Origin: Malassezia japonica
Taxonomy: Eukaryota; Basidiomycota; Malasseziomycetes; Malasseziales; Malasseziaceae
Assembly (NCBI RefSeq): GCF_029542785.1
Contig: NC_083371.1
Span: 1,054,001 to 1,118,000, forward strand
Length of the DNA stretch: 64,000 nt
Direction: 5' to 3'
Shown here in pieces: positions 9,484 to 20,625 of this stretch; the first letter of the stretch is position 1; each line of letters begins with the position of its first letter. Made by a program: the position numbers and the translations under genes. Below the pieces are notes generated by a model. The model did not search any database, had not been told where the DNA came from, and saw only the letters and a list, made by a program, of their open reading frames with translations.

Positions 9484-11304
9484 CTATACGAGGGAGCTGG
9501 CCATCTGGCTCAGTGCCGCGCCCTGTTCGGGGTAGTCGCGGATGAAGTGCAGCTGTGCGCGCGAGGCGTGTTCGTAAGTGATTGCGTTCACCAGTTCGGG
9601 CTCGGTGCGGGCGATCTCGGCAGAGCGGCGGAAGTACTCGATCGCCTCCGGGATCTTGCTCTGCTGCAGGCTGAGCTGCGCGAGGGTCGCGAGCGCCACG
9701 TCACAGTCCGGGTCGATTTCGAGCGCCTTGCGGCACAGGTCCTCGGCGCCGGTCAGGTCCTGCTTCCACTGGAAGAGGACGAGGGCCTTGTTGATCATCG
9801 CGAGCACGTTTGTGCTCTTGGGGTCCGCGCGCTCCAGCTCGATGCTCTTGTCAAAGTTGGCGATCGCGTCCTCGTGGCGCTGCTGGTCGAGGAGCAGCTC
9901 ACCGTAGTAGTTGTACGCCTCCGAAGCGTCCTCGAACGCCTTGAGGATGCGGCGGAAGGCAGCCGTGCTGCGCGCAATGTTGCCCAGCTTGTAGTTCGCC
10001 ACAGCGTGCTGCACCTGCGAGAAGATGAAGGTGTCGTCGAGCGACGTCGACTTTTCGTAGTCGGCGATCGCCGCGTCGAAGTCGCCAAGGATAAAGTTGA
10101 CCTGGCCGCGGTGGTAGTAGATGTCGGGGTCCTCGGCGTTCGCCTTGATCGCACGGTCAAAGTCCCGGAAGGCCTCGTCCTTGTCGCCGAGCTCCATGTG
10201 GACGCTCGCCTTCTTGACCCAGCTCTGGACATAGTCGGGGCACAGCTCAGTGCTCTTGTCAAAGTCAGCGAGCGCCTTGTCGGCGAGGCCAATGACAAAC
10301 ATAAAGGTGCCGCGCATGTTGTAAGCGTTCGCCTCGAGCTCCTTGTTGCTCAGACCCTGCTGGATGGCCTCGCTGAAGAGCGTCAGCGCGTGGGGGTAGT
10401 CGCGCGCCTGCAGCGCCTCGTGCGCGCGCTTCAGCGTGAGGTCGCCCTGCGGCGCATCGTCGGGGATCGTCGGGGGGCTCTTGGCACGGAAAGCCTCGAG
10501 GTAGGCCGTGACAAAGGTGGGCGACGGCAGGCGCGGCTCGCGCGTCTTGAGCTGCAGCTGCGCCTTGCCTGACGCGAGCTTCTTGAGCACGCGCTCGACG
10601 CTCGCCGTCGCGGCCGTGTCGCGGAAGTGGCCGAGGATCGCGACAGCGGTGAAGTCGGCGAGACTCTGCTCGAGGTGCTGGCGGGCAGCGTCGCCCTCCG
10701 CGCCCTGCGCATCGGCGGGCTCGCCGAGCTGCTCGGCGGCGACCGCGCGCCTGTTGAGCGCCTTGACGTATGTGCGGTCGATCTTGAGCGCCTCGTTGCA
10801 GTCCTTGATCACCTCCTGCGGCTTGTTCAGGTTGGCGTAGCACGCAGCGCGGTTGCTGAAGAAGACGGCCGACGGTGCGGCAGCAATCGCCTTGGTGTAG
10901 TGCGTAATCGCCTCCTCAAACTTCTTGGAGGAGTACGCCTTGTTGCCCAGACCCTTGAGGTGCTGCGCAACACCTTCGCGGCGCTCGGCAGGAAGACGCT
11001 GCACCTCGGCCGTGTCGAGCTGGGCCAGGTGGTCGTCTTCGGCATCATCGAGGATCGGGCCTTCACCCTTTTCCACTGACGTCTTGCTCTTCTTGCCCTT
11101 CTTGGCTTTCTTCTTCTTGGAAGAAGCAGGCTTGTCCCCTTCGGTGGTGCCCGCACCGGGCTTTCCGCCGGCAGAGGGGGCGCTGTTGTAGTAGTAGACA
11201 CCAGCGGCACCTGCGACAGTTGCCGCAGCCGCCAGCGCAATCACCGCTACGCGGTTCTCTTGCACAAACCGAGCCAAACGGTTTGCAGATCCTTGGCTTG
11301 CCAT
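9484..11304 (-). CDS. TOM70: Mitochondrial import receptor Tom70
   Basis: Single-exon gene for the outer-membrane receptor that takes carrier-type preproteins from Hsp70/Hsp90. The start at MASQGSANR gives 606 residues and puts the one membrane anchor (VAVIALAAAATVAGAAGVYYY) at about residues 19-39 with a short intermembrane-space N-terminus, as in yeast Tom70. A Lys-rich linker follows. Then come the TPR clamp motifs (KGLGNKAYSSKKFEEAITHY, FSNRAACYANLNKPQEVIKD) and a long C-terminal TPR array that includes DIYYHRGQVNFILGDFDAAI. The 22 upstream in-frame residues are treated as leader. It is divergent from SUMO, 120 bp away. Confidence 0.96.
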   Translation of the reverse strand: MASQGSANRLARFVQENRVAVIALAAAATVAGAAGVYYYNSAPSAGGKPGAGTTEGDKPASSKKKKAKKGKKSKTSVEKGEGPILDDAEDDHLAQLDTAEVQRLPAERREGVAQHLKGLGNKAYSSKKFEEAITHYTKAIAAAPSAVFFSNRAACYANLNKPQEVIKDCNEALKIDRTYVKALNRRAVAAEQLGEPADAQGAEGDAARQHLEQSLADFTAVAILGHFRDTAATASVERVLKKLASGKAQLQLKTREPRLPSPTFVTAYLEAFRAKSPPTIPDDAPQGDLTLKRAHEALQARDYPHALTLFSEAIQQGLSNKELEANAYNMRGTFMFVIGLADKALADFDKSTELCPDYVQSWVKKASVHMELGDKDEAFRDFDRAIKANAEDPDIYYHRGQVNFILGDFDAAIADYEKSTSLDDTFIFSQVQHAVANYKLGNIARSTAAFRRILKAFEDASEAYNYYGELLLDQQRHEDAIANFDKSIELERADPKSTNVLAMINKALVLFQWKQDLTGAEDLCRKALEIDPDCDVALATLAQLSLQQSKIPEAIEYFRRSAEIARTEPELVNAITYEHASRAQLHFIRDYPEQGAALSQMASSLV

Positions 11305-11424
11305 TCTTCCAGCCACCGTGTTTCGGAACACACAGGACACGGCCCCGCAAAGACCCTGCCGACGCTGCACGTGATTTACACGGCCGAGCGGGCGGCTCGA
11401 GCGTCGTCAGCGCCTAACACCAAC

Positions 11425-11725
11425 ATGGCGGACGAGCAGCCTGTCCCCAAGCCCGAAGCGGCTGAGCAGCTGAACATCAAGGTGAAGGACGCCGACGGCA
11501 ACGAGGTATTCTTCAAGGTCAAGCGGACTACCAAGCTCTCGAAGCTGAAGCGCGCGTACGCCGAGCGTATGGGCAAGCCCGAGAACAGCGTGCGCTTCAT
11601 CTTTGATGGCCAGCGCATCGGTGACGAAGACACGGCGGACTCGGTACGTATCCCAGCTAATCCAGCTCGACATGAACGACCAGGATGAAATTGATGCAAT
11701 GATCGAGCAGCTCGGCGGTTGGTAG
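11425..11725 (+). CDS. SMT3: SUMO (ubiquitin-like modifier)
   Basis: Exons 11425-11643 and 11666-11725, separated by a 22-nt intron, encode 92 residues. The sequence reads LNIKVKDADGNEVFFKVK, SVRFIFDGQRIGDEDTADS and, after the splice, LDMNDQDEIDAMIEQLGGW. This is the SUMO beta-grasp fold, ending in the conjugating Gly-Gly. A single Trp follows the diglycine, so the Ulp-type protease would remove only one residue; yeast Smt3 has three. The N-terminal tail (ADEQPVPKPEAAEQ) is short and lacks an obvious chain-forming Lys consensus. The stop codon is 1 nt from the stop codon of convergent ESF2. Confidence 0.95.
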
Positions 11726-11726
11726 A

Positions 11727-12838
11727 CTACAAAATTTGATCCAGCACTTGGTCCATCGCAGGGTCGGCCTGCTTGGGGGCGCGCTGCCGCGCACGCTGGT
11801 CGCGCACATCGTGGTAGACTGGCGCGCGCTGCTGGAACGTGAACGTGTCCTGCGCGGGCTCCTGGGGGAGGCCACGCTGCACACGGCGCTCCTCTTTCTC
11901 GCGCTGGATACGCGAACGTTCGACCTTGCGTAGATAGTCGCGCTGCTCGTGGGCAGACTGCGCGAGCTCCATACGCAGCCGTGCGGCGTGGGCGGCACGC
12001 TCATGCGCTGGGTCAGGTGGGGGGACGTACACATTTGCTCGATGAGCATCGGCCACCGGAAGCCTTTCAGATACTTCATCGTCCATACATCGTCTTTCCA
12101 GCGGTTCGCCACGCGCGAACCAGTCTGCGACTTGCGGGAGGAGTGCGCGCTCCCGGCAAGCGAGCCGATCGGCTGCGCATTCATCATCTCGGCGGCAGTG
12201 CGCGCGACGCGTTTCGAAAGGTACTCGATCCAGCCCTCGGAAAAGTGCGTCGTGCCGCGCTTGCGCTTCTTTTCTTTCTCCTTGTCTTTGGGTTGGAGAT
12301 AGATGCGGCCTACCTCGCCAAACTGCGAAAAGATATGGCGCACCTTGGCAGGCGTCATGCCCGGGGGGATGCGACTCACATAGACAATGCCTCGCTTTTG
12401 CTGCTTTTTGGCATAAGACTCGAGCGATTCGGCAGTAAGGACGGGCTGATGGGTGTTGGACTCGATCTCGTCGAGTGTGCGTTGGCGGTCGTTGGCGTCG
12501 TCGTCGTTGGCGTTTGCGCTGTCGTCGTCATCCTCGACCTCTTGACCCTCGTCTTGCTCGTCCTCACCTTGCTCGTCCTTATCCTCATCGTCCTCGTCCT
12601 CGTCCTCGTCTTCCTCTCCCCCGTCTTCCTCATCCTCTTCCTCATCCTCTCTGTCGTCCTCTTCTTTCTCTTCCTCCTCCTCTTCCTCTACCGGCACAGC
12701 ACGCCGGCCCTCGCCTTTCCTCCCCTCCTTCTTTTCTCCTACGCGCACACGCTTCGCAGCCTTCCCTTTGTCGCTCTCTGCCCACTTCGACATGTCGAAG
12801 CGCGCATCGCGCACAGGCGCTGGATTAGGGCGTGGCAT
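11727..12838 (-). CDS. ESF2: Esf2/ABT1-type pre-rRNA processing RNA-binding protein
   Basis: Nucleolar RRM protein of the small-subunit processome, needed for 18S rRNA maturation. Exons 12031-12838 and 11727-12007 with a 23-nt intron give 362 residues from MPRPNPAPV; a further upstream Met at 12883 would leave only 9 bp before the DPH3 start. The N-terminal third is an extreme Glu/Asp tract. The RRM begins at [20 protein letters not shown] and continues [14 protein letters not shown]. Conserved ESF2 features after it are [33 protein letters not shown] and, after the splice, the helix [20 protein letters not shown]. It is divergent from DPH3 across 54 bp. Confidence 0.9.
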
Positions 12839-12892
12839 GATCAAAAAAACGATGTGGAGTCCACGTGGAAACTTCTTCGCCACCGACCTCCA

Positions 12893-13115
12893 ATGGGCTT
12901 GTCCTACTATGATGAAATTGAGCTAGAGGACATGGAGTTTGACGAGGCGAAGCAGGTCTTCCACTACCCCTGCCCCTGTGGCGACCGCTTCGAAATCACT
13001 CCAGCTCAGCTCCGCGACGAGGAAGATATCGCGCGGTGTCCAAGCTGCACCCTCATCATCCGCATCATTTACGATCCTGTACGTCCCTTTTCTGACGCAG
13101 CTCGACCTGGAATAG
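12893..13115 (+). CDS. DPH3: Dph3/Kti11, diphthamide and Elongator-linked zinc/iron protein
   Basis: Exons 12893-13078 and 13101-13115 around a 22-nt intron give 66 residues. The CSL zinc-finger fold is clear: [32 protein letters not shown] and [15 protein letters not shown], with the four metal-binding Cys in CPCG and CPSC. The protein donates electrons for the first step of diphthamide formation on eEF2 and supports Elongator-dependent tRNA wobble modification. It is about 16 residues shorter than yeast and human Dph3, because the last exon adds only LDLE before the stop. It is convergent with the Msb1/Mug8-domain gene. Confidence 0.93.
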
Positions 13116-13167
13116 CCGTACACGCGCTGTTCGGTCATAGATACCCAATCGATCTTCGATTTCTGTA

Positions 13168-16100
13168 CTATTTACTGGGGAATTCGCCCGGCAGGTCCGG
13201 CAGGTGGCTCTCCTCGTCCTCCACCTCCTCGACGGACGCGCTGGGCACACTCTGCTGCGACGTGCGCTTCGAGGGCGCCGATTTACTCGTCGACACGTCC
13301 TCCGCGCCCGACACGAACGAGGTCGCGGGCGACTCACTCGCGTCCTTGTTCACAATACGCACGACACTGCTCGACTTGGGCATCGCGCGCGGACGCGGCG
13401 GCGGCAGCTCGTCGTCGTCCCACTCGTCGTCCTGCGCGGCATTGCGCACAGGCGTTGAGGTCGCCACCGGCTTGCTCGGTTTGCTCGGCTCATGCACCGC
13501 GCCGACGGGCTGCGAACGCACCTCGTCCTTGCTTTCGGCCGCCGGCACCTGGCTTGCCGTAGCCGGCGCCTCGGAGGCGCTCGTCGTAGACTTTTCCGCC
13601 ATCTTGGACATGCTCGCGCTCGGCGTAAAGCCCGCGAGCGCCGTCGTCGACGTCGCCCAGGGGTTCGCAGCCGTCAGCGGCGAACGCGCCTTGGTATGCG
13701 TCGGAGACGTAAAGGGGTTAGCCGACGTCGGCGCGCTCTTGTCCTGTGCCGGCTCCGCCTGCTCGGCCAGCGCCTCGGCGGGGCTCGTCGCGACGCTGGG
13801 GCGCGTACGCACGCTGAGGGGCTCCCACGACGTGCGCTGCTCGGAGCCATTGCTCGACGAACGCGAGACAATGTGCTGCGACGAGCGCGAGGAGATCGTC
13901 TTGATGCTTGGCTCTCGCGCAGGGCCGAGGCTGGGGGCACCGTCCTCTTCGGTGCGCGACGCAAACACGCGGCTCGACGAGCGGGGCACGTCGGGCTCCT
14001 CGTCCTTGGCACGCGGCGCAAGCAACGTCTCGGAGCCTTGCGACGAGAGCCACGCCATGCTGGGCTGCGTGCGCATGCGGCTGACGGACGACGAGACCGG
14101 CAAGTTGGCCATCGACGCGGACGGCGTAAAGCCGGCGAGCGGCATGTTGGACCCGGGGAACGGCGCCTGGACGAGCGGCGGCGAGCTCGCGTCGAGCGCC
14201 AGTGCACTCGCACGCGACACGTCGTCAATGCTCGCCGAGGTGTCCGGCACCGAGACGTAGCCCGACGTCGGCGCGTAGCTCACGTCGGCGCTCTCGTTGT
14301 TGTACGGCATCGTCTCGAGCGCAAGGCCGGCGCGGAAGAAGGCCTCCTCGTCGGGGTCCATCTCGTCATCGTCCTCCTGAGGCAACTCCGACTGCTGGAC
14401 CGACGACGGCTCACGCAGCGCGGCCGTCTGCCAGGGCTTTGTCTCGGCCGTCGGGGCCGACGGCGCAGCGGACGGGGCGTACCGGTCGGCGGGCACAAAG
14501 ACGGCCGAGTCGTCCTTGGGCGCGAAGTGATCGGCAGGCACGAAAGGAGGCTCGATCTTGGGTGCAGGCACAGCGTCGGCCGTCGCTTGGGGTGCGTAGC
14601 GCGTAGCGGGGTCAAAGTCGGACTCCTTCGGCATGTAGCGATCCGCAGGCTCAGCGTCCGACGCCTTGGGAGCGTAGCGATCGGCCAGTACAGAGTCGGT
14701 GGGCTCGTCGGTGGACTTCGGCACGCTCGGGGCCGTACTCGCGTCCTTGGGCGTGTATTGGTCGAGATTGGCGTGCGGCGTGCTGCCGGCGAGCGCCGTT
14801 TTAGGGACGGTAGGCTCGTCCTTGGTGGCCGGCTCGGCGCTGGGCACGGTCGACGGACGGCCGCTGGGCAAGTCGCGCAGGTCGATGTCTTCGAGGATCC
14901 TGCTGCGGCGCCAGTGCGCAGGCCCGAGACTAGGCGCAGGCGCCGGCACCGGGCTGTCGTCGAGGATCGACTCATAGGCGGGCGCAGGCGCCTCGAACGA
15001 CGTCGTCGCGGCTTCCACATACATCGACACGTTCGACACGTCCGCCGCATCGTCCGCGGCACGCGCCGGAATGGGCTCTTCAGGGGGGTGCGAAGACGAC
15101 GACGGCAGCTCCATCGACTCTTCGGGGATCATGGCCGGAATATCCGCCTCTGGCCAACGTCCCGAGTTCGGAGGGGTGGCGCGGATCGGCTGCGCCCACG
15201 GCATGGTCCACGTACCTGACGCGCCGGTCGCATCCGTGAAACCGGCGAGGGCGGGCGCAGGACCGTCGCGCGACGTCGACGTGGGGATCTTGAACGTCGC
15301 CTGCGACTCTTTGCGGGGCGAGCGGCGGGGGAAGCTCGGCGTGGGGTAGGTAGGCTCGTTCGTCGGTGGCGACGAAGTAGCACTGCCAGCGGGTGCCACC
15401 GGTGTATTAAAGGAAGTGAAAGGCGCCTGGCCGTTGGCAGGGGAAGCTCCGACGGCAGGAGATGTGCCGACGGCAGAAGTGCCAACGGCAGGCGAGGTGC
15501 CAACGGCAGGAGAAGCGCCAACAGCAGGAGAAGCGCCAACAGCAGGAGAAGCGCCAACAGCAGGAGAAGCGCCAACGGCAGGAGAAGCGCCAACAGCAGG
15601 CGCACCGACAGCGGGCGTAGCAGACACGGGGGTGCCCATCGCCGTCGACGTACTAAAAGGCGACGTACCCACGGCAGGCGACGTACCCACGGCAGGCGAC
15701 GTGCCAGCCGAGCGGCTGACGACCGGCGACGCACCAGTCTGCGAGCTGACCGAGCTGGGGCGGCCCGTGCTCGTAATGTAACTCGGCGTCGAGCCCACCG
15801 GCGGGCCCATGAACCCAAGCGGCGCGAGGCCCTTGGGCAGCGCGGGCATGCGCGGCTCGGCGGACTCGGCCTTGCTTGCCGGCGCGTCCGGCGCAGCGAC
15901 CGGCTCGGCCGCCGAGCGGATCGACGGCGGCTTGGCGCTCGGCGCCGGCGTCTCGGGCACGGTTGCCGGCGGAAGGACCGTCTGTGCCTGCGCGCTCGAC
16001 ACCGAAGCCGGCGACTTGGCCGCCGGTGTTGCGGTCTCTGGCAGGACCGTCTGCGGCATTGCGCCCGGGATCGCCGGCGACTCGCTCGGGAGCGCCTTGG

Positions 16101-19100
16101 CGTGCAGGGCCGGCGAGTCGCCCGGCTGCATCTTGGAAACGAGCGCGGGCGACTCCTGCGCAAAGACCGTGCTCGGCACCGCCGGCGACGTCCTCGTCTG
16201 GCCCTGCGTCGAGCTGGGCGCAACGATCGGCGAAGTCTCTGGCAGCGGCGCGCTGTTGCGCCATGGCGAGGCGCGCGCGCTCGTGGGGCGCGCAAAGTTG
16301 GACACGGGCCCCGAGAATTGGCTCGAGGCGACCGACGACGGGCTCATGTGTGTGTCCATGTACACCGTCGCGCGGCGCGACTCGGGGTCCGGCGAGATGT
16401 GCGAGAGCGCCGGCGAGTACGCTGTGATCGAGGCAAGACTCGCCGAGACGTCCTCACCACCCGCCCACGGGCCGAGGAAGATGGGCGAGCCGCCGGTCGG
16501 GCCGGACGGCAGCGCGGGAGGACTCGAGGCGCGCACGGACGTGTCGTGCGTCGTGTCGAGCGGCGCCTCGCTCGCGAGCGACGTCTCGGCCTGCGGCGGC
16601 AGCTTGGGCGGCGGCACGCGGTTGACCTTGGAGTATGTCGAGCCGGCTGGGCTTGCGGCGCCCGACGCGCGGCGTGCGGAAAGGGCCGGCGACTTGGGCG
16701 TGAAGGCCTGCGGCGAGCCGCGCGAGGCCGGGCGGCCCGACTCGGGCAGCGTCGGCGTGCGCTCCCACGCCTCGAGGGACGGCGAGGTGCCGGCGGCCTT
16801 GTTGCCGCCGGTCAGACCCTCGCGGGCCTTGTCGGCGCCGTGCGCTACGCCCGTGCCAGCCGCACCGGCCGTGGCCGCGGCGCCAGCGCCCGCAGCGCCG
16901 ACCGCGCCGACGGCCGCGCCGCCGAGGCCACCGAGGCCGGTGCGCGGATCCACGCCGTGCACCGGCGTGACGTGCGTCGGGTTCGGCTGCGTCGGGCGGC
17001 CAAAGTTTTCGTCAAAGGCCGCCGGCGGCGAGTGGGGCGAGCGGGGCGAGCGCAGGCCACGCACGCTCTGCTTGCCTTTGAGGATCCAGTTCGAGCCGCG
17101 GTTGCGCAGGTTGCCCAGCAGGCCGGCGCCCGCGCGCGGTGACGTCGGCTCCTGCGGCGAGGCCGGCTGCGTGGCCTGCGTCGACTGCGTGGCCTGTGCC
17201 GGCTGCGCGGGCGACGGGCGTGCCGTCTCGACCCCCTGGGGCATCACGGGCGAGACTGCGGCCGGCTCGGGGCGCGGCTGCACGATGCCCGTGCGCCCTT
17301 CGGCATGGTCCCCTTGCGAAGTGTTGCGGCTCTGCTGCGTGCTCGTGCGCGGCGCCTTGCCAAACGTCGTGTGGGGAAGCGACTGAAGCAGCGGGCTCCA
17401 CGGCTTCGGCGAGCGCCCTTCGGGCGACGCGGGCCGTGGCGGCACAAACGGCGCGGTGAACATGGTGCGCAGCGAGCGCTTGCTGTCCTTTGCACGGGGC
17501 GCCGCCTCGTCGTGCTCGTCGTGCCTGCGCGGGATCAGGCTCGCGAGGCCGGCGCGCGTACGGTGCGGCTTCGACGGCGCGTGCGCCTCGGGCAGGTGCT
17601 CCTTCAGGCGGCTGGGGTCCGTCGAGTTGGGCGCTTGCTCGGGCTCGGGCTCGGGCTCCGCGATGCGCACGGCCGTAGTCGCCGCGGGCTTGGGCACGGG
17701 CGCCGCCGCGCGCTCGAGCGCCGCCGCGGGCACGGGCTCCACCGCGCGCTCGGGCTGCTCCTTTTCGACGCGGCTCGGCTCGGGCTCGGCCTGCCACAGG
17801 CCAATGACGGGGTGGCTTGTAGACTCCTCTGCGCCGTGCGTGCCGTGCGCCGTTTCGGGGCGGCTCGCCTGCTCGTACGCGTCGTACGCGTCGTGCGCCG
17901 TCTCGGGGCGGCTCGCCTGTTCGTACGCCTCGTACGTCTCGTACGCGTCGTTCGCCGCATCGGCAGGCGGTGCGGGCGTGAGCACGACCTGCGGCTGCAC
18001 CGGCACGGCGGCCGCACGGGTCTGCTCGCCGGAAGTGCCCGGCGCGACGCCGCCCGGAGGCTCGTGCGAGGGGTGTGTGCCAGGCTCGTGCGAAGCTTGC
18101 GTGGTGCGCTCCTCGGGCGCTACGGCCTGCGTGGTGCGCTGCTCCTGCGCATAGGCCTGCGTGCGGGGCTCGGGGGCGTATGCCTGCGTGCGGGGCTCGG
18201 GGACATATGCCTGCGTACGGGGCTCGGGGACGTATGCCTGTGCCCGCGGCGTGTCCTGCGTGGCGTGCGCCCCCTGCGGCGCACGGTGCACGACCGCGAC
18301 CGTGGACGAGGGCGCAAGTCCTGCGCGCACCATGCGGAACTGGTTGAGCTTGCGCAGCATCGGCAGCGAGTGGCGGTACGTGCGCCCCCGCGTGTCGAGC
18401 TCGGCGCGGTACGCGTCCGGGACGAATTCCTCGACGACGAACCAAGCGCCTGGCGAGGTGTGCTCGCCCGGGATCGAGTTCGCCGTGTCGTCAGCGGCCG
18501 ACGGCATCGGGAGCGACATGTTTGCCAGCGAGTCGTCCGCGTGCACGCCCGGAGTGCGGCAGATCTGCACCACGGCAAAGTTTGCGCGCCGGTGCACGCC
18601 CTCGTCGCGGTTGCTCCATCCGTTCCCAATCAGGTAATCTGCCCAGACCTCGGGGAACATTTCGTCGACGGCCATCGGTGCGCCCGCCTGCGACTCGGTG
18701 CTGTACGGGAATGCGAGCGACTCGCCGCCAAAGACGTGCGAATCGTTCCTCGGGAGTTTCTGCGCCTGCATCTCGACGACGTGCGGCGCGCGCTTCGCCT
18801 CGTCGTGCAGCTCCTCGTCGAAGCGCATGACCCAGTCCCAGCGCGTCTCGTCCGCATTCGACGGCTCGAAGCCCTGCTCCTCGAACTGGTACCAGTGCAT
18901 GCTCTGCACGCGCTCCATGCGCGAGCGGCGGTCCTGCTCGCGCAGGTCAAACGAGAGGCGCGACGTGTCGAGCTCGTCAAAGCCGTCGTAGGTAAACTCG
19001 CTCCAGCGCTGCGTCGCAAACGTCGAAAAGGCCTCCTCGCGCGGCGCCTGGCGGGGCCGGCGCACGCGGCGCGTCGCGCCGACGTTGAGCAGCTTGCGCG

Positions 19101-20430
19101 TGCGCTCCGCGAGGTCGATCGGCGCGTCGCTCACGCCGCCGTCGAGCGCAGAGAGCAGTGCAGGGCTCGGCCACTGCACCGTGTCGTGCACGAGATCGCG
19201 CGCGTACTCGCGCACCTGGCGCGTGACGGGCGTCACGGGGATCGTGCGCACAAATGCGCTGCTCGACTCGACGTTGCTCGCGAGCAGGCGGGGGTAGTCG
19301 CGGATGTGCTTCAGCAGGCGGCGGGGCAACAGCTCCGGCGAGCGCGCCATCGACGCGTGGAAGCGCATAAACGCAAGCAGGATGTGCTCGGTCGCATTGC
19401 TCGCGCGCACAAACTGCGCATAGGTCTCGTGGAACGGCGCGTCCTCCGGCAAGCCAAAAAAGAGCGCGCCGAAAATGCGCGCAATCTTGGACGGAGTCAT
19501 GCCGTTGTGGCGGCTGTGCGTCGCGACTGTCGCGAAAAAGTCGAGCAGGAGCTCCAGGAGGCGCGCGACCGGCGCCTCGAGCGCCTGTGTCAGCTGCGCA
19601 TAGGCCTGGGGCTGGTAGTTTTCACGGCGCTCACGCTCGCGCCAGGCGGCGTACGCCGACCACGGCACAAAGCCGTGCTCCTGCAGCAGAACAAGATCGG
19701 TGAGGGGCGTGGCGTGCACTGCATCCTCTGGCGCAGGCCGCTCCGCGACGACGCACCCGATCCGCGCGAGGACCCACTTGAGGAGCGCCACGAGATTGTA
19801 CACACTCGCAAACTGCAGCTCCTCTGCAAACGCCTGCGCCGCCGTCGGGTCCGCCTCGTCGGCCGCGCCGTAGGTCGCCAGCAGCGCACGCACCAGCTTC
19901 GTGCTGCCCGCGGCCGACAGATCGACGGCCATCGAGCTCAGCAAGAGCGGCGCATCGTAGCCGTGCACGCGGATCTGCGCGAGGATGCGGGCGACGACCG
20001 GCAGCGCCTCTTCGACATCCATAGGGTGCTCCCACGCAACGCCCGTGTATCCATACAGCGTCACGGGGTCAATGTGCGGCGCCTCGAGCACGCGCACTGG
20101 ACGGTCCTGCGCCGGCGCAGTGCTCGAGGGGGCGGTGCTCGCCGCGGCGGCTGCCGGAGCGCGCTGCGGCGCGTCGTCCGCAGGCACACGCATGACACGC
20201 GACGTAGGATCACGCTCGCCTTCTGCGCGCTGCGCAATCGCGTCCTGCGAGGCGCCCTTGGGCAGACGCGGCAGCGGGCGGTCCTGGTCGAACTGGGGGC
20301 TGGGCTGTGACACCTCGGGAGAGCCCCCAAAGTCTGTGTCTTGGTTTGCAGCAATCCATGCCATTGCTGGCGAGAGTTGTGATTGCATGAAGGCCGTCTC
20401 ACCGCCAGGCGGCGATCCGGACGTCGTCAT
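13168..20430 (-). CDS. Msb1/Mug8-domain giant protein, probable cell-polarity scaffold
   Basis: Uninterrupted frame of 2,420 residues. Roughly residues 120-560 form the Msb1/Mug8 domain: the region around [54 protein letters not shown] and [20 protein letters not shown]. In yeasts this family acts with Cdc42/Rho1 and Pkc1 at polarised growth sites, and the fold is related to RhoGAP. The remaining three quarters is disordered and rich in Pro, Ala and Ser. It carries tandem repeats and many copies of ADRYAPK-like and [14 protein letters not shown] motifs. The C-terminus is acidic ([18 protein letters not shown]). Family members in related smuts are also long, but the exact length here should be treated with care. 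Confidence 0.8.
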   Translation of the reverse strand: MTTSGSPPGGETAFMQSQLSPAMAWIAANQDTDFGGSPEVSQPSPQFDQDRPLPRLPKGASQDAIAQRAEGERDPTSRVMRVPADDAPQRAPAAAAASTAPSSTAPAQDRPVRVLEAPHIDPVTLYGYTGVAWEHPMDVEEALPVVARILAQIRVHGYDAPLLLSSMAVDLSAAGSTKLVRALLATYGAADEADPTAAQAFAEELQFASVYNLVALLKWVLARIGCVVAERPAPEDAVHATPLTDLVLLQEHGFVPWSAYAAWRERERRENYQPQAYAQLTQALEAPVARLLELLLDFFATVATHSRHNGMTPSKIARIFGALFFGLPEDAPFHETYAQFVRASNATEHILLAFMRFHASMARSPELLPRRLLKHIRDYPRLLASNVESSSAFVRTIPVTPVTRQVREYARDLVHDTVQWPSPALLSALDGGVSDAPIDLAERTRKLLNVGATRRVRRPRQAPREEAFSTFATQRWSEFTYDGFDELDTSRLSFDLREQDRRSRMERVQSMHWYQFEEQGFEPSNADETRWDWVMRFDEELHDEAKRAPHVVEMQAQKLPRNDSHVFGGESLAFPYSTESQAGAPMAVDEMFPEVWADYLIGNGWSNRDEGVHRRANFAVVQICRTPGVHADDSLANMSLPMPSAADDTANSIPGEHTSPGAWFVVEEFVPDAYRAELDTRGRTYRHSLPMLRKLNQFRMVRAGLAPSSTVAVVHRAPQGAHATQDTPRAQAYVPEPRTQAYVPEPRTQAYAPEPRTQAYAQEQRTTQAVAPEERTTQASHEPGTHPSHEPPGGVAPGTSGEQTRAAAVPVQPQVVLTPAPPADAANDAYETYEAYEQASRPETAHDAYDAYEQASRPETAHGTHGAEESTSHPVIGLWQAEPEPSRVEKEQPERAVEPVPAAALERAAAPVPKPAATTAVRIAEPEPEPEQAPNSTDPSRLKEHLPEAHAPSKPHRTRAGLASLIPRRHDEHDEAAPRAKDSKRSLRTMFTAPFVPPRPASPEGRSPKPWSPLLQSLPHTTFGKAPRTSTQQSRNTSQGDHAEGRTGIVQPRPEPAAVSPVMPQGVETARPSPAQPAQATQSTQATQPASPQEPTSPRAGAGLLGNLRNRGSNWILKGKQSVRGLRSPRSPHSPPAAFDENFGRPTQPNPTHVTPVHGVDPRTGLGGLGGAAVGAVGAAGAGAAATAGAAGTGVAHGADKAREGLTGGNKAAGTSPSLEAWERTPTLPESGRPASRGSPQAFTPKSPALSARRASGAASPAGSTYSKVNRVPPPKLPPQAETSLASEAPLDTTHDTSVRASSPPALPSGPTGGSPIFLGPWAGGEDVSASLASITAYSPALSHISPDPESRRATVYMDTHMSPSSVASSQFSGPVSNFARPTSARASPWRNSAPLPETSPIVAPSSTQGQTRTSPAVPSTVFAQESPALVSKMQPGDSPALHAKALPSESPAIPGAMPQTVLPETATPAAKSPASVSSAQAQTVLPPATVPETPAPSAKPPSIRSAAEPVAAPDAPASKAESAEPRMPALPKGLAPLGFMGPPVGSTPSYITSTGRPSSVSSQTGASPVVSRSAGTSPAVGTSPAVGTSPFSTSTAMGTPVSATPAVGAPAVGASPAVGASPAVGASPAVGASPAVGASPAVGTSPAVGTSAVGTSPAVGASPANGQAPFTSFNTPVAPAGSATSSPPTNEPTYPTPSFPRRSPRKESQATFKIPTSTSRDGPAPALAGFTDATGASGTWTMPWAQPIRATPPNSGRWPEADIPAMIPEESMELPSSSSHPPEEPIPARAADDAADVSNVSMYVEAATTSFEAPAPAYESILDDSPVPAPAPSLGPAHWRRSRILEDIDLRDLPSGRPSTVPSAEPATKDEPTVPKTALAGSTPHANLDQYTPKDASTAPSVPKSTDEPTDSVLADRYAPKASDAEPADRYMPKESDFDPATRYAPQATADAVPAPKIEPPFVPADHFAPKDDSAVFVPADRYAPSAAPSAPTAETKPWQTAALREPSSVQQSELPQEDDDEMDPDEEAFFRAGLALETMPYNNESADVSYAPTSGYVSVPDTSASIDDVSRASALALDASSPPLVQAPFPGSNMPLAGFTPSASMANLPVSSSVSRMRTQPSMAWLSSQGSETLLAPRAKDEEPDVPRSSSRVFASRTEEDGAPSLGPAREPSIKTISSRSSQHIVSRSSSNGSEQRTSWEPLSVRTRPSVATSPAEALAEQAEPAQDKSAPTSANPFTSPTHTKARSPLTAANPWATSTTALAGFTPSASMSKMAEKSTTSASEAPATASQVPAAESKDEVRSQPVGAVHEPSKPSKPVATSTPVRNAAQDDEWDDDELPPPRPRAMPKSSSVVRIVNKDASESPATSFVSGAEDVSTSKSAPSKRTSQQSVPSASVEEVEDEESHLPDLPGEFPSK
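15440..15610 (-). repeat. 18-bp coding tandem repeat (Ser-Pro-Ala-Val-Gly-Ala)
   Basis: About nine head-to-tail 18-bp units within the Msb1/Mug8-domain gene. Several central copies are identical at the DNA level (agcaggagaagcgccaac on the + strand). The flanking units are diverged, giving SPAVGT instead of SPAVGA. The length is a multiple of three throughout, so copy-number change would keep the frame. Confidence 0.9.
17846..17957 (-). repeat. Coding repeat around [11 protein letters not shown]
   Basis: Two copies of a segment encoding [12 protein letters not shown](D/G), each with short YDAY/YETYEAY runs next to it, in the middle of the Msb1/Mug8-domain protein. The DNA copies are nearly identical (ctcggggcggctcgcctg is shared), which suggests recent duplication. 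Confidence 0.75.
18120..18243 (-). repeat. 27-bp coding repeat (EPRTQAYxP)
   Basis: Three close 27-bp units plus diverged copies encode [18 protein letters not shown] and [10 protein letters not shown] in the Msb1/Mug8-domain protein. The core cctgcgtgcggggctcgg recurs. The period is nine codons. Confidence 0.85.
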
Positions 20431-20506
20431 TACTAGCCACGCTCGCTCGAGGAATCGCGTCGCAAAGCCGGGCGAGAGCGTCGGTCAACACTACAGGTGC
20501 ATGCGC

Positions 20507-20513
20507 CCAATCA
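20507..20513 (+). promoter_or_regulatory. CCAAT box upstream of the Msb1/Mug8-domain gene
   Basis: CCAATCA lies 77 bp upstream of the Msb1/Mug8-domain start, in the 195-bp gap after the CMS1 stop codon. It is the same seven-base motif as at 8084. The rest of this short gap shows nothing else recognisable. Confidence 0.4.
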
Positions 20514-20625
20514 GAAGCAACGTGGAACTCCACATGCACCGGCGACGCCTCGGCATGGGCCGTGCAGCGGCTCAAAAAATGCGTGGAGGCCCAGGCGGCG
20601 CCCGGGCCTGGTCGTGGGGCGCTAT

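Noticed and set aside
11981..14260. Open frame of 759 codons on the + strand running through DPH3
   Set aside because: It contains the DPH3 exon 1 frame, but the rest is antisense to ESF2 and the Msb1/Mug8-domain gene. DPH3 itself ends cleanly after one short intron.
15440..15610. Short direct repeats resembling a CRISPR array
   Set aside because: The 18-bp units are contiguous, have no unique spacers, and stay in the reading frame of a eukaryotic protein.
17305..20310. Open frame of 1,001 codons on the + strand
   Set aside because: It is antisense to the Msb1/Mug8-domain gene, and its Arg/Leu-rich composition has no domain signal.
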